A DNA stretch of 5,661 nucleotides from Pseudomonas sp. (GTDB taxonomy: Bacteria; Pseudomonadota; Gammaproteobacteria; Pseudomonadales; Pseudomonadaceae): the NCBI GenBank assembly GCA_003488145.1, contig DNMQ01000192.1:1-5661 (forward strand). The letters run 5' to 3'. The position numbers were made by a program, and so were the translations under genes. The first letter of the stretch is position 1, and each line of letters opens with the position of its first letter. Below, piece after piece: positions 1 through 5,560 of this stretch. The notes under the pieces are model-generated. The model made no database searches and was not told where the DNA came from. It saw only the letters and a list, made by a program, of their open reading frames with translations.

Positions 1-1182
1 TTCTCCTTTCTCGGCACCATCTTCAGCATCATCGCGCTGATGTTCATCGCCCCGCAGCTGGCCAAGGTCGCGCTGAGCTTCGGCCCGCACGAATACTTCG
101 CAATCGCGGTGTTCTCGCTGACGCTGATCGCCACCCTTTCCGCCGGCTCGATGGTCAAGGGGCTGTTCGCCGGCACCCTGGGCATCGCCGTGTCCACAGT
201 CGGCATCGCCCCGGTGGAAGCGGTGCGCCGCTTCACCTTCGGCGTCAGCGAGCTGAATGGCGGCTTCTCCATGCTCACGGTGATGATCGGTATGTTCGCC
301 GTGGCCGAGGTCATCAAGCTCGCCGAAACCGGCCGACATGCCGTGCGCAGCAAGGCCGGCTCGGTGAGCATGAAACAGATCAAGGGCTTCGGCTTTTCGC
401 TGAAGGAATTCCGCCAGGAGCTGCCCAACGCGACCCGTTCCGGCCTGATCGGCCTGGCGGTGGGCATCCTCCCGGGGATCGGTGCCGGCACCTCTAACCT
501 GCTCTCCTACATCGTCGCCAAGAAGCGCGCCAAGCAGCCGGAAACCTACGGCAAGGGCAACATCGGCGGCGTGGTCGCCAGCGAGACAGCGAACAACGCC
601 GGCATCGGCGGCGCCATGATGCCGCTGATGACCCTGGGCATTCCCGGCGACACCACCACGGCAATCCTGCTTGGCGGCTTCCTGATCCACGGCATCCAGC
701 CCGGCCCGCTGCTGTTCATCAGCCAGGGGCCGCTGGTCTACACCATCTTCGCCGCGCTGTTGGTGGCCTCGGTGACGATGCTGTTCATGGAGTTCTACGG
801 CCTGCGCCTGTTCATCAAGCTGCTCGACGTGCCCAAGCACATCCTGCTGCCGATCATCCTGGTGCTCTGCGTGGTCGGTGCGTTCGGCCTCTCCAGCCGG
901 CTGTTCGATGTCTGGTCGATCCTGCTGTTCGGGCTGCTCGGCTACGGCTTCGTCAAGGCGGGCATGCCGGTCGCGCCATTCATCATCGGCTTTATCCTCG
1001 GACCAATGGCGGAGACCAACCTGCGCCGCGGCCTGATGCTCTCCGACGGCAACTTCGCCTCCTTCTTCACCAACCCCATCGCAGCGACCTTCCTCGGTCT
1101 CGCCCTGGCCTTCGTGCTCTGGCAGCTGTACAGCGCGGTGCGGCCCAGGACCGGTGTTCTCGGCCAGGTGCTGCGCACCTGA
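1..1182 (+). CDS. tctA: TctA-family large permease subunit of a tripartite tricarboxylate transporter, 5' truncated by window
   Basis: Frame 1 is open from the first base, so the gene starts upstream; the ATG at 40 is internal. The visible 393 residues are the C-terminal part of a protein that is usually about 500 residues long. They are rich in long hydrophobic stretches, as expected for an inner-membrane protein with many passes. Family signatures seen are GILPGIGAG (residues 155-163 of the fragment), a Gly/Met-rich segment starting NNAGIGG and ending LGIPGD (198-217), and GIQPGPLL (231-238). In this family TctA is the membrane channel working with a small subunit (TctB) and a periplasmic binding protein (TctC) that captures a carboxylate. 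Those partners would lie upstream, outside the window. Because the next gene is a sugar-diacid dehydratase, the substrate may be a hexarate rather than citrate; this is inference from context. The family call is firm, the substrate is not. Confidence 0.93.
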   Translation, partial: FSFLGTIFSIIALMFIAPQLAKVALSFGPHEYFAIAVFSLTLIATLSAGSMVKGLFAGTLGIAVSTVGIAPVEAVRRFTFGVSELNGGFSMLTVMIGMFAVAEVIKLAETGRHAVRSKAGSVSMKQIKGFGFSLKEFRQELPNATRSGLIGLAVGILPGIGAGTSNLLSYIVAKKRAKQPETYGKGNIGGVVASETANNAGIGGAMMPLMTLGIPGDTTTAILLGGFLIHGIQPGPLLFISQGPLVYTIFAALLVASVTMLFMEFYGLRLFIKLLDVPKHILLPIILVLCVVGAFGLSSRLFDVWSILLFGLLGYGFVKAGMPVAPFIIGFILGPMAETNLRRGLMLSDGNFASFFTNPIAATFLGLALAFVLWQLYSAVRPRTGVLGQVLRT

Positions 1183-1188
1183 ACCTGC

Positions 1189-1212
1189 GCCCCTCTGCGC
1201 CAGCAGAGGGGC
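1189..1212. terminator. Hairpin between convergent genes, candidate bidirectional terminator
   Basis: A perfect 10-bp stem (GCCCCTCTGC at 1189-1198 pairing with GCAGAGGGGC at 1203-1212) closes a 4-base loop. It lies in the 35-base gap between the stop of the transporter gene and the stop of the dehydratase gene, where one hairpin could serve both strands. Neither side is followed by a clear T tract, so it may act with Rho or mainly protect 3' ends. The stem is certain; termination is inferred. Confidence 0.6.
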
Positions 1213-1217
1213 TGCCG

Positions 1218-2360
1218 TCACGGCTTGGTGCCGAACGTCTCGCACGCCAGCGTCCAACCCACCACCTGCTCGCTGAGGCTCAGCCCCAGCCCGGGCCGGG
1301 TCGGCACCTGCATGCAGCCATCGCGGATCTCGAGTCGCTCCTGGAACAGCGGCTCGAGCCATTCGAAATGCTCGACCCACGTGGCGTGTTCGTAGGCCGC
1401 AGCGAGGTGGATATGCAATTCCATGACGAAGTGCGGCGCCATGACGATGCCGCGCCGCCGCGCCGCCTCGGCCACCTGCAGGAACGGCGTGATGCCACCG
1501 ATGCGCGGCGCATCATGCATGATCACGTCCACCGCCCCGCGCTCGATGAAGGCACAGGCCTCGGCCGCGCTGCCGAGCATCTCGCCAGTGCCGACCGGGG
1601 TGATAAGCTGAGCGGCCAGGGCGGCGTGACCTTCCAGATCGTGGGCGTCCAGCGGCTCCTCGATCCAGGTCAGGTCGAACTCCTCCAGCGCCCTGCCCAT
1701 GCGTGCCGCGGTGGTGCGATCCCATTGCTGGTTGACGTCGACCATCAGCGCCGCCTCGTCGCCGAAGTGCCTGCGCAGCGCCGCGACCCGGCGCAGGTCG
1801 GCGCAGTGATCAGGCTGGCCGACCTTCAGCTTGATCCCGCCAATGCCTCGCGCCCTAGACGCCTCGGCCTTTTCGATGACCTCCTCGATAGGCGCCTGCA
1901 GGTAGCCGCCGGAGGTGTTGTAGCAGGGCACCGCGTCGCGATGGGCGCCGAGCAGCTTGGCCAGTGGCAAGCCGGCGCGGCGCGCCTTGAGGTCCCAGAG
2001 CGCGGTGTCGAAGGCGGCAATGCTCTGCACTGCCAGGCCGCTGCGCCCGATCGAGGCGCTGGCCCAGCTCAGCCGGCTCCACAGGCGGGCGATGTCGTTG
2101 GGGTCTTCGCCCAGCAGCAGCGGCGCCAGCTCCCGCGCATGGGCATATTGCGCCGGGCCGCCGGTGCGCAGGCTGTAGCCGAAGCCCAGCCCCTTATGAC
2201 CCTGCTGCGTCTGCAGTTCGACGAACAACAGGCTGACCGACGCCAGCGGCAGCTGTCGCCCGGTAAGCACCTTGGCGTCGCTGACGGGCCGCTGCAGTGG
2301 CAACTCCACAGCACGCAGGCCGATCCAGGTGATGCGGTCCGCTTCGTACAGGTCGCTCAT
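1218..2360 (-). CDS. L-talarate/galactarate dehydratase, enolase superfamily (mandelate racemase type)
   Basis: This 380-residue cytosolic enzyme belongs to the mandelate racemase subgroup. It has an N-terminal capping region with PVSDAKVLTGRQ (residues 25-36), GEDPNDI (84-90) and KLLGAHRD (135-142), followed by the barrel. From what I remember of Salmonella L-talarate/galactarate dehydratase, the catalytic set aligns with a constant offset of 18: the KLK motif with K177 and base K179, metal ligands D208 (in DVNQQWD), E234 (WIEEP) and E260 (TGEM), D283 (HDAP) and acid/base H310 (MAPH). The expected reaction is dehydration of galactarate and/or L-talarate to 5-keto-4-deoxy-D-glucarate. The start at 2360 is chosen because family similarity begins a few residues later. 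A longer frame runs back into the divergent regulator and is rejected. The ribosome site is weak (GAGG about 11 bases upstream). The gene is divergent from a LysR regulator and convergent with the permease. Related acid-sugar dehydratases cannot be fully excluded. Confidence 0.88.
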   Translation of the reverse strand: MSDLYEADRITWIGLRAVELPLQRPVSDAKVLTGRQLPLASVSLLFVELQTQQGHKGLGFGYSLRTGGPAQYAHARELAPLLLGEDPNDIARLWSRLSWASASIGRSGLAVQSIAAFDTALWDLKARRAGLPLAKLLGAHRDAVPCYNTSGGYLQAPIEEVIEKAEASRARGIGGIKLKVGQPDHCADLRRVAALRRHFGDEAALMVDVNQQWDRTTAARMGRALEEFDLTWIEEPLDAHDLEGHAALAAQLITPVGTGEMLGSAAEACAFIERGAVDVIMHDAPRIGGITPFLQVAEAARRRGIVMAPHFVMELHIHLAAAYEHATWVEHFEWLEPLFQERLEIRDGCMQVPTRPGLGLSLSEQVVGWTLACETFGTKP

Positions 2361-2396
2361 TCGTGCCGCCGCCTCGCCAGTAAGGGGATGCGCTGG

Positions 2397-2426
2397 ATAA
2401 TCCGTCGACCGATTGATACGGTCCAA
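2397..2426 (-). promoter_or_regulatory. Candidate promoter of the dehydratase gene
   Basis: Read on the - strand, TTGGAC (2426-2421) is a possible -35 and GATTAT (2402-2397) a possible -10, with an 18-base spacer. A start near 2390 would give a leader of about 30 bases. The -35 is poor, as is usual for promoters that need a LysR activator. The same spot reads GATAAT (2396-2401) on the + strand without a good -35, so one AT-rich core could serve both directions. Confidence 0.4.
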
Positions 2427-2450
2427 TTCATTAACGCTCTCGATTGATAC
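2410..2450 (+). repeat. Direct repeat CGATTGATAC in the divergent control region
   Basis: The decamer CGATTGATAC occurs at 2410-2419 and again at 2441-2450. Start-to-start distance is 31 bp, close to three turns of the helix, so both copies face the same side of the DNA. Such phasing is typical of cooperatively bound operator half-sites. Each copy forms the left half of one of the two dyads listed separately. Confidence 0.75.
2412..2427. promoter_or_regulatory. LysR-type site A (ATTG-N8-CAAT), overlapping the dehydratase -35
   Basis: ATTG (2412-2415) and CAAT (2424-2427) form an inverted repeat containing the T-N11-A pattern characteristic of LysR-family sites (T2414, A2426). Its centre is about 30 bases upstream of the start predicted for the dehydratase transcript, overlapping the candidate -35. 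This matches the position of an activation site in classical LysR systems. The binding protein is inferred to be the adjacent regulator. Confidence 0.5.
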
Positions 2451-2465
2451 CAGGAACGGATCAAT
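2443..2465. promoter_or_regulatory. LysR-type site B (ATTGAT-N11-ATCAAT), overlapping the regulator's start codon
   Basis: ATTGAT (2443-2448) and ATCAAT (2460-2465) are perfect 6-bp inverted arms exactly 11 bases apart, giving T-N11-A (T2448, A2460). The centre, 2454, lies about 64 bases upstream of the predicted dehydratase start, the usual place of a LysR recognition site. The right arm runs into the ATG of the regulator, and its ribosome site AGGA (2452-2455) lies in the spacer. Occupancy could therefore hinder expression of the regulator itself. Confidence 0.6.
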
Positions 2466-3405
2466 GTTCGAACTCGCCCAGCTGCGCAGCTTTACCACCT
2501 TGGCCAGCGAACTGAATTTCCGTCGCGCCGCCGAGCGCCTGAACATGACGCAGCCGCCGCTGAGCCGGCAGATCCAGTTGCTGGAACACCAGCTCGGCGT
2601 CGCGCTGTTCACCCGCAGCACGCGCTCGGTAGCACTCACCGCCGCTGGCCGCGCCTTTTTCGTCGAGGCCCAGGCGCTGCTCGACCAGGCCCACCGCGCC
2701 GCACAAGGTGCGCGCCTGGCCGCACTGGGCGAGAGCGGCGCGCTGACCATCAGCTTCGTTGCCAGCGCGGTCTACGACTTCCTGCCGCGCGCGATCACCC
2801 AGGTGCGCCGGGAACGGCCAGGTGTGGCCATCAACCTGCTGGAGACCACCACCTTCGAGCAGTTGCAGGCTCTGCGCGCGCGTCGGGTCGACCTGGCGGT
2901 GGTGCGCGAGCCATTGCAGCAGCCGGGACTGGTCAGTGAATGCCTGCTGCGCGAGCCCTTCGTGCTGGCCACGCCGGCCGGCCATCCGCTGGCGCAGCAT
3001 CCGGCGCCGACCCTGGAAATGCTCCACGGCGAGCCATTCATCCTCTATGCCCATGGCGCCTGGCAGCCGTTTAACGAGCTGCACACCGGGCTGTTCCGCG
3101 CCAGCGGTATCCAGCCCGAATTCGTGCAGTCACTCGGCTCGACGCTGACCATCCTCTCGCTGGTCAACGCTGGCCTCGGCCTGGCGCTGGTGCCGCGCGG
3201 GGCCAGCGCGATCCGCTTCCAGCAGGTGCGCTTTCGCGAGTTGCCACTGCCGTCCGGCGTCTGCGCCGAGCTCCACCTGGCCTGGCGCGACGACAACGAC
3301 AACCCGGCGCTGGAGGCGGCGCGCAATGCCGTGCGTCAGGCGGCCGGCGATATCGCCTGGGACCTGCTGCCAATCCAGCGCCAACACCATGGGACGGGCT
3401 GCTGA
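2464..3405 (+). CDS. LysR-family transcriptional regulator, probable regulator of the divergent hexarate dehydratase
   Basis: The 313-residue product has the usual LysR length and layout. An N-terminal winged helix-turn-helix covers residues 3-62, with the recognition-helix signature MTQPPLSRQIQLLE (28-41), LGVALFTR (44-51) and LTAAGRAF (58-65). A linker helix follows, then an effector-binding domain from about residue 93 (LTISFVASAVYDFLP onward, VDLAVVREP 142-150, LSLVNAGLGLALVPRG 231-246). The start at 2464 is supported by AGGA at 2452-2455 with 8 bases of spacing and by the family's normal N-terminus. A TTG further upstream would add 17 unrelated residues. Divergent placement and the two T-N11-A dyads in the shared control region point to control of the dehydratase, with a sugar diacid or derivative as likely inducer (inference). 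No clear terminator follows; the 118 bases to the end of hipA hold nothing I can identify. Confidence 0.93.
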   Translation: MFELAQLRSFTTLASELNFRRAAERLNMTQPPLSRQIQLLEHQLGVALFTRSTRSVALTAAGRAFFVEAQALLDQAHRAAQGARLAALGESGALTISFVASAVYDFLPRAITQVRRERPGVAINLLETTTFEQLQALRARRVDLAVVREPLQQPGLVSECLLREPFVLATPAGHPLAQHPAPTLEMLHGEPFILYAHGAWQPFNELHTGLFRASGIQPEFVQSLGSTLTILSLVNAGLGLALVPRGASAIRFQQVRFRELPLPSGVCAELHLAWRDDNDNPALEAARNAVRQAAGDIAWDLLPIQRQHHGTGC

Positions 3406-3523
3406 CAGCCACAAGTTGACGTTCAAATGGTTGACCAGAGCCGGGGCTATTCAGGCCTGTGACGAATGCGCTGCTCGACTAAAGCAAGGACCAGGAGTGC
3501 AGGAGAGGCCTTCGCAGCCCGCC

Positions 3524-4750
3524 CTAAGCCAGAAGTCTCTCGCTGCTTGTTGCGTCCACCGCCGCATCCAGCTCAGCCCCAGCCAAATGCTTTGCATAGT
3601 GCTCCATCAGCTCCGACTCCCAAGAAGCGACCTCGTCCAATATGCCGGCCGCCTCATCTTTCGTCAGTGCAAAATGCTCATGCTGGCTAAGCAGGTTAGC
3701 TCGACTTAGGAGAGTACCGTTGATACCAACTTCCATCGCCAGCCCCTGCGCAGGCCCCTCTCCCAGCACGGGAAGAACGTCATACATGGGCGAGAGGCGC
3801 CAAGCTCCTTCCTGCCAGATCACTGCATGGTTGCGAGGATGATCGTCACTGTTCCCTACGAGAGCGTTGTAGGCCATTCGCCTGTAGAGCTCCTGCCTAT
3901 CAGAATCTGGCGCGCCTCTGCGGTACAGCTCATCGGCGAGCGCCGCGTAGATCCATCCGTTGCTGCGCTGCACCTGCCATTCGGCATCGAGAAGAGTTAA
4001 GCCACTCATCATCGGAGTGCGGCGAAACCTTGCATCATTCTCTGACCATTCTCGGTCGAATCGCTCCACTAGCAAGGTGTTGCCTTTTTCACTTTGATGG
4101 AGTGCCGTCCGTGCAACATTCATCCCCTTGGTAGCCGCAAAAGTCATGCAGGCATACTCGAATTTCGGCAGGTCGTAGTGATCAAATTTGTCGCGTGGCT
4201 TGGCAAGAATCAGCTTGTGATCGAAGCGGTACGTGCGCTTGGGCCTGGCACCACCAACAGCTGAGCGCTGATCCCGTATTCTTAATGCCTCCAGCTGCTC
4301 AGCGCTCAGCTGGCTGTCATAGATCGCAGCGCAAATATCTATGAAATGATCGAGCCCTTTGGCTTCAAGCATTTTCACAGGCCTTTCGCCTATACCCGGC
4401 CTCGGGGTGCGATCTTCGCCAGCCATGATGTTTCCGGCGCGATCTTCGTTAGGAGATAACAGCAGGAGCTGGATCGGAGTGAGCTCTCCCTTTCGGGTGC
4501 GGCGCAACAGGCGTTCTCCCCAGCCATCTGGCATCGCATCATCAATGAAGCCGGGAACGCCGCCATTCTTATGTACCTGAATGGGTCGAGTGGAGAGCGG
4601 ATACCGTATCGGATCAGGCACCCAACGCTTCGCTTCCACGATCTCCGGCGCATAGACGAAGGTTCCCGTACCACCCGCAAGGGTCAGCCTGCCCAGCGTC
4701 ACAGTCTCACCCGTTTCCGGACACTCCATGTAGATGTAAGCGCGCGACAT
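3524..4750 (-). CDS. hipA: HipA-family serine/threonine kinase toxin
   Basis: The product has 408 residues (E. coli HipA has 440). In the family, the kinase phosphorylates a translation component, in E. coli glutamyl-tRNA synthetase, and causes growth arrest or persistence. Seen in order: an N-terminal subdomain with DDAMPDGWGERLL (70-82); a Gly-rich activation-loop motif SAVGGARPK (163-171); the likely ATP lysine K184 in LILAKP; VERFDR (228-233); the catalytic loop GNSDDHPRN (299-307) with catalytic D302 and N307; and SPMYD with metal-binding D324. All core kinase residues are present, so the toxin looks active. The start overlaps the hipB stop (TGATG) and has GGAGGA six bases upstream, so translation is probably coupled. 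Base composition is clearly lower in GC than the flanking sugar-acid genes, which suggests transfer. No strong terminator is visible downstream. The target of this particular HipA is unknown. Confidence 0.93.
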   Translation of the reverse strand: MSRAYIYMECPETGETVTLGRLTLAGGTGTFVYAPEIVEAKRWVPDPIRYPLSTRPIQVHKNGGVPGFIDDAMPDGWGERLLRRTRKGELTPIQLLLLSPNEDRAGNIMAGEDRTPRPGIGERPVKMLEAKGLDHFIDICAAIYDSQLSAEQLEALRIRDQRSAVGGARPKRTYRFDHKLILAKPRDKFDHYDLPKFEYACMTFAATKGMNVARTALHQSEKGNTLLVERFDREWSENDARFRRTPMMSGLTLLDAEWQVQRSNGWIYAALADELYRRGAPDSDRQELYRRMAYNALVGNSDDHPRNHAVIWQEGAWRLSPMYDVLPVLGEGPAQGLAMEVGINGTLLSRANLLSQHEHFALTKDEAAGILDEVASWESELMEHYAKHLAGAELDAAVDATSSERLLA

Positions 4751-5073
4751 CAGAAGTCCTCCGCGTTGCTGCGCGGCAGCCTGACGCGCTTGGTCGCATT
4801 GGTTTCCAAAGCGTCGAGATCAAGCGCTGGGTCATCGATCAGCGCCTGGAAAACCCGGTCAGAAATACCCACGGTGAACAACGCGAGCATGAAGTCGCGA
4901 AGCGAAACACCTTCAGCCTTGCCCCCCTCAATGTGACGAACAGCTCGGAGAGAAATCCCAGCCCGCTCTGCAAGGTCAGCCTGGCGCAGCCCCATGCGCA
5001 GGCGCGCCTCCTTCACCAGAAGGCCTATACGGTAAAGCAGAGAGGTACTTTGAACAGGGAAAAAGCCTTTCAT
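4750..5073 (-). CDS. hipB: HipB-like antitoxin, XRE-type DNA-binding protein
   Basis: The 107-residue product carries an XRE helix-turn-helix at about residues 15-68. The core runs from LRQADLAERAGIS (29-41) through LRAVRHIEGG (42-51), the typical recognition helix and turn. The tail (LPRSNAEDF) is short and polar, like the flexible ends of many antitoxins. In HipBA systems this protein binds and neutralises the kinase and, as a dimer, represses its own operon. It precedes hipA and overlaps it by one base, the classical antitoxin-first order. The start at 5073 has only a weak ribosome site (GGTG seven bases upstream), but the next methionine (residue 27) would cut into the DNA-binding domain. 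A dyad and weak promoter lie just upstream. The product is not recognisably closer to one named HipB than to others. Confidence 0.88.
   Translation of the reverse strand: MKGFFPVQSTSLLYRIGLLVKEARLRMGLRQADLAERAGISLRAVRHIEGGKAEGVSLRDFMLALFTVGISDRVFQALIDDPALDLDALETNATKRVRLPRSNAEDF
4757..4762 (-). promoter_or_regulatory. Ribosome binding site of hipA inside hipB
   Basis: On the - strand GGAGGA ends six bases before the hipA ATG and lies within the last hipB codons. It is much stronger than the site in front of hipB. With the TGATG overlap this fixes the hipA start and suggests coupled but efficient toxin translation. Confidence 0.75.
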
Positions 5074-5091
5074 AAGGTTACACCAAACGAC

Positions 5092-5105
5092 ATCCTATAA
5101 AGGAT
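5092..5105. promoter_or_regulatory. Probable HipB operator
   Basis: ATCCT (5092-5096) and AGGAT (5101-5105) are perfect inverted arms around four bases. On the - strand it reads TATCC-N6-GGAT, close to the E. coli hip operator TATCC-N8-GGATA but with a spacer two bases shorter. It lies 19 bases upstream of hipB and covers the predicted transcription start, a good place for autorepression. The dyad is certain; binding by HipB is inferred. Confidence 0.6.
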
Positions 5106-5133
5106 AAGATACTACCAATCGCACACTAAGCAA
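5106..5133 (-). promoter_or_regulatory. Candidate hipBA promoter
   Basis: On the - strand TTGCTT (5133-5128) and TATCTT (5111-5106) are separated by 16 bases, placing a start near 5099 inside the ATCCT/AGGAT dyad. Both boxes are imperfect (three and four matches of six), so this is the best candidate rather than a confident call. Confidence 0.35.
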
Positions 5134-5146
5134 CCTTGCAATGGTA

Positions 5147-5158
5147 TTAAGAAGTCAT
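5147..5158 (-). other. Three-codon ORF with an ideal ribosome binding site upstream of hipB
   Basis: On the - strand AAGGAG (5171-5166) is followed after seven bases by ATG ACT TCT TAA (Met-Thr-Ser-stop). The ribosome site is far better than the one in front of hipB, 74 bases downstream. It may be the surviving start of a gene cut off when this region rearranged, a leader mini-ORF if transcription begins further upstream, or chance. No upstream promoter is convincing. Confidence 0.3.
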
Positions 5159-5238
5159 TTCAAAGCTCCTTAAGTTCGATAAGCTGTCATGAATAGATAT
5201 CTTATTACGGCGAACAAAGCCGGCACAGCAGATCATTC

Positions 5239-5304
5239 TCGGATTCCGGGCGGTAGATCTGTTCAGTTCGGCACCATTCCAGCCAGATAAGCTTCTGCCG
5301 CGAC
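5239..5304. repeat. Left copy of an inverted block pair (blocks A and B)
   Basis: Block A at 5239-5258 is TCGGAT, TC, CGGGCGGT, AGAT. Block B at 5279-5304 is CCAGCCAGAT, seven bases, then TGCCGCGAC. Both recur in reverse complement about 200 bp to the right. The order A then B is the same on the + strand in both places, so each block is inverted in place instead of the whole segment being flipped. Confidence 0.5.
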
Positions 5305-5310
5305 CGGCAG
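5295..5310. repeat. Small hairpin in the intergenic region
   Basis: CTGCCG (5295-5300) and CGGCAG (5305-5310) pair around CGAC. A related half, CGGCAG, follows again at 5322-5327. There is no T tract, so a terminator role is not supported. It resembles the dispersed intergenic palindromic repeats common in Pseudomonas, a resemblance judged from memory only. Confidence 0.4.
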
Positions 5311-5444
5311 CTTCTAGCCGTCGGCAGCCCATCACACTGCAAAATCAGAATCGGACATAGCCACCCATCGCATCGCGATGACTGGCGAGGCGCAGCGTCG
5401 ACAGGCCGAAGCCTTCATTGCCGCGCAATCGACTGCTCGCGCGA

Positions 5445-5511
5445 ATCTGTACCGCCCGATCCGACGCCAACTGCGCTGTTCCGTCGCGGCAACACCCCCT
5501 AATCTGGCTGG
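5445..5511. repeat. Right copy of the inverted block pair (blocks A and B, reverse complement)
   Basis: The reverse complement of 5445-5464 reads TCGGAT, CGGGCGGT, AC, AGAT and matches left block A except for two 2-base insertions or deletions. The reverse complement of 5483-5511 reads CCAGCCAGAT, ten bases, then TGCCGCGAC and matches left block B except for spacer length. These bases also lie in an open frame that continues into the gene at 5561. Confidence 0.5.
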
Positions 5512-5547
5512 CTGGACGTTGAATGACATCGATCAGCGCTGCCACCT

Positions 5548-5553
5548 GGAGGA
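5548..5553 (+). promoter_or_regulatory. Ribosome binding site fixing the start at 5561
   Basis: GGAGGA ends seven bases before the ATG at 5561. This near-perfect site selects that ATG over the in-frame ATG at 5378, which has no comparable site. Confidence 0.7.
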
Positions 5554-5560
5554 TTCGTGC

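Larger units (their letters stand above)
5074..5560. other. Long intergenic region between hipB and the right-hand gene
   Basis: These 487 bases contain no complete gene that I can support. Bases 5074-5140 hold the hip control elements. Bases 5141-5210 are AT-rich and include the AAGGAG mini-ORF and the palindrome AGATATCT (5195-5202). Bases 5220-5511 are GC-rich and contain short blocks recurring in inverted orientation, a 6-bp-stem hairpin and the palindrome CATCGCGATG (5371-5380). The last stretch is the leader of the gene at 5561. Open frames on the - strand here (5147-5335, 5332-5529, 5345-5590) lack ribosome sites and family features. Confidence 0.6.

Noticed and set aside
1368..2447. 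Long + strand open frame of 359 codons antisense to the dehydratase
   Set aside because: Arg/Ala/Gln-rich low-complexity product typical of the opposite strand of a GC-rich gene; it overlaps the clear dehydratase throughout.
2413..2463. TTG start giving a 330-residue LysR protein
   Set aside because: It adds 17 residues outside the conserved family N-terminus, has no ribosome site, and its bases are the operator repeats.
1218..2750. A 510-codon reading of the dehydratase starting inside the LysR gene
   Set aside because: Residues before the methionine at 2360 show no enolase-family character and are antisense to the DNA-binding domain of LysR; the 380-residue form fits the family.
2461..3084. 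207-codon - strand open frame antisense to LysR
   Set aside because: Shadow of the LysR gene, with no domain signature or ribosome site that I can see.
3406..3523. Possible terminator or attachment site between LysR and hipA
   Set aside because: Only a 4-bp stem with a 2-base loop (AGCCGGGGCT region) and no T tract; no direct repeat matching the other end of the hip block was found by eye.
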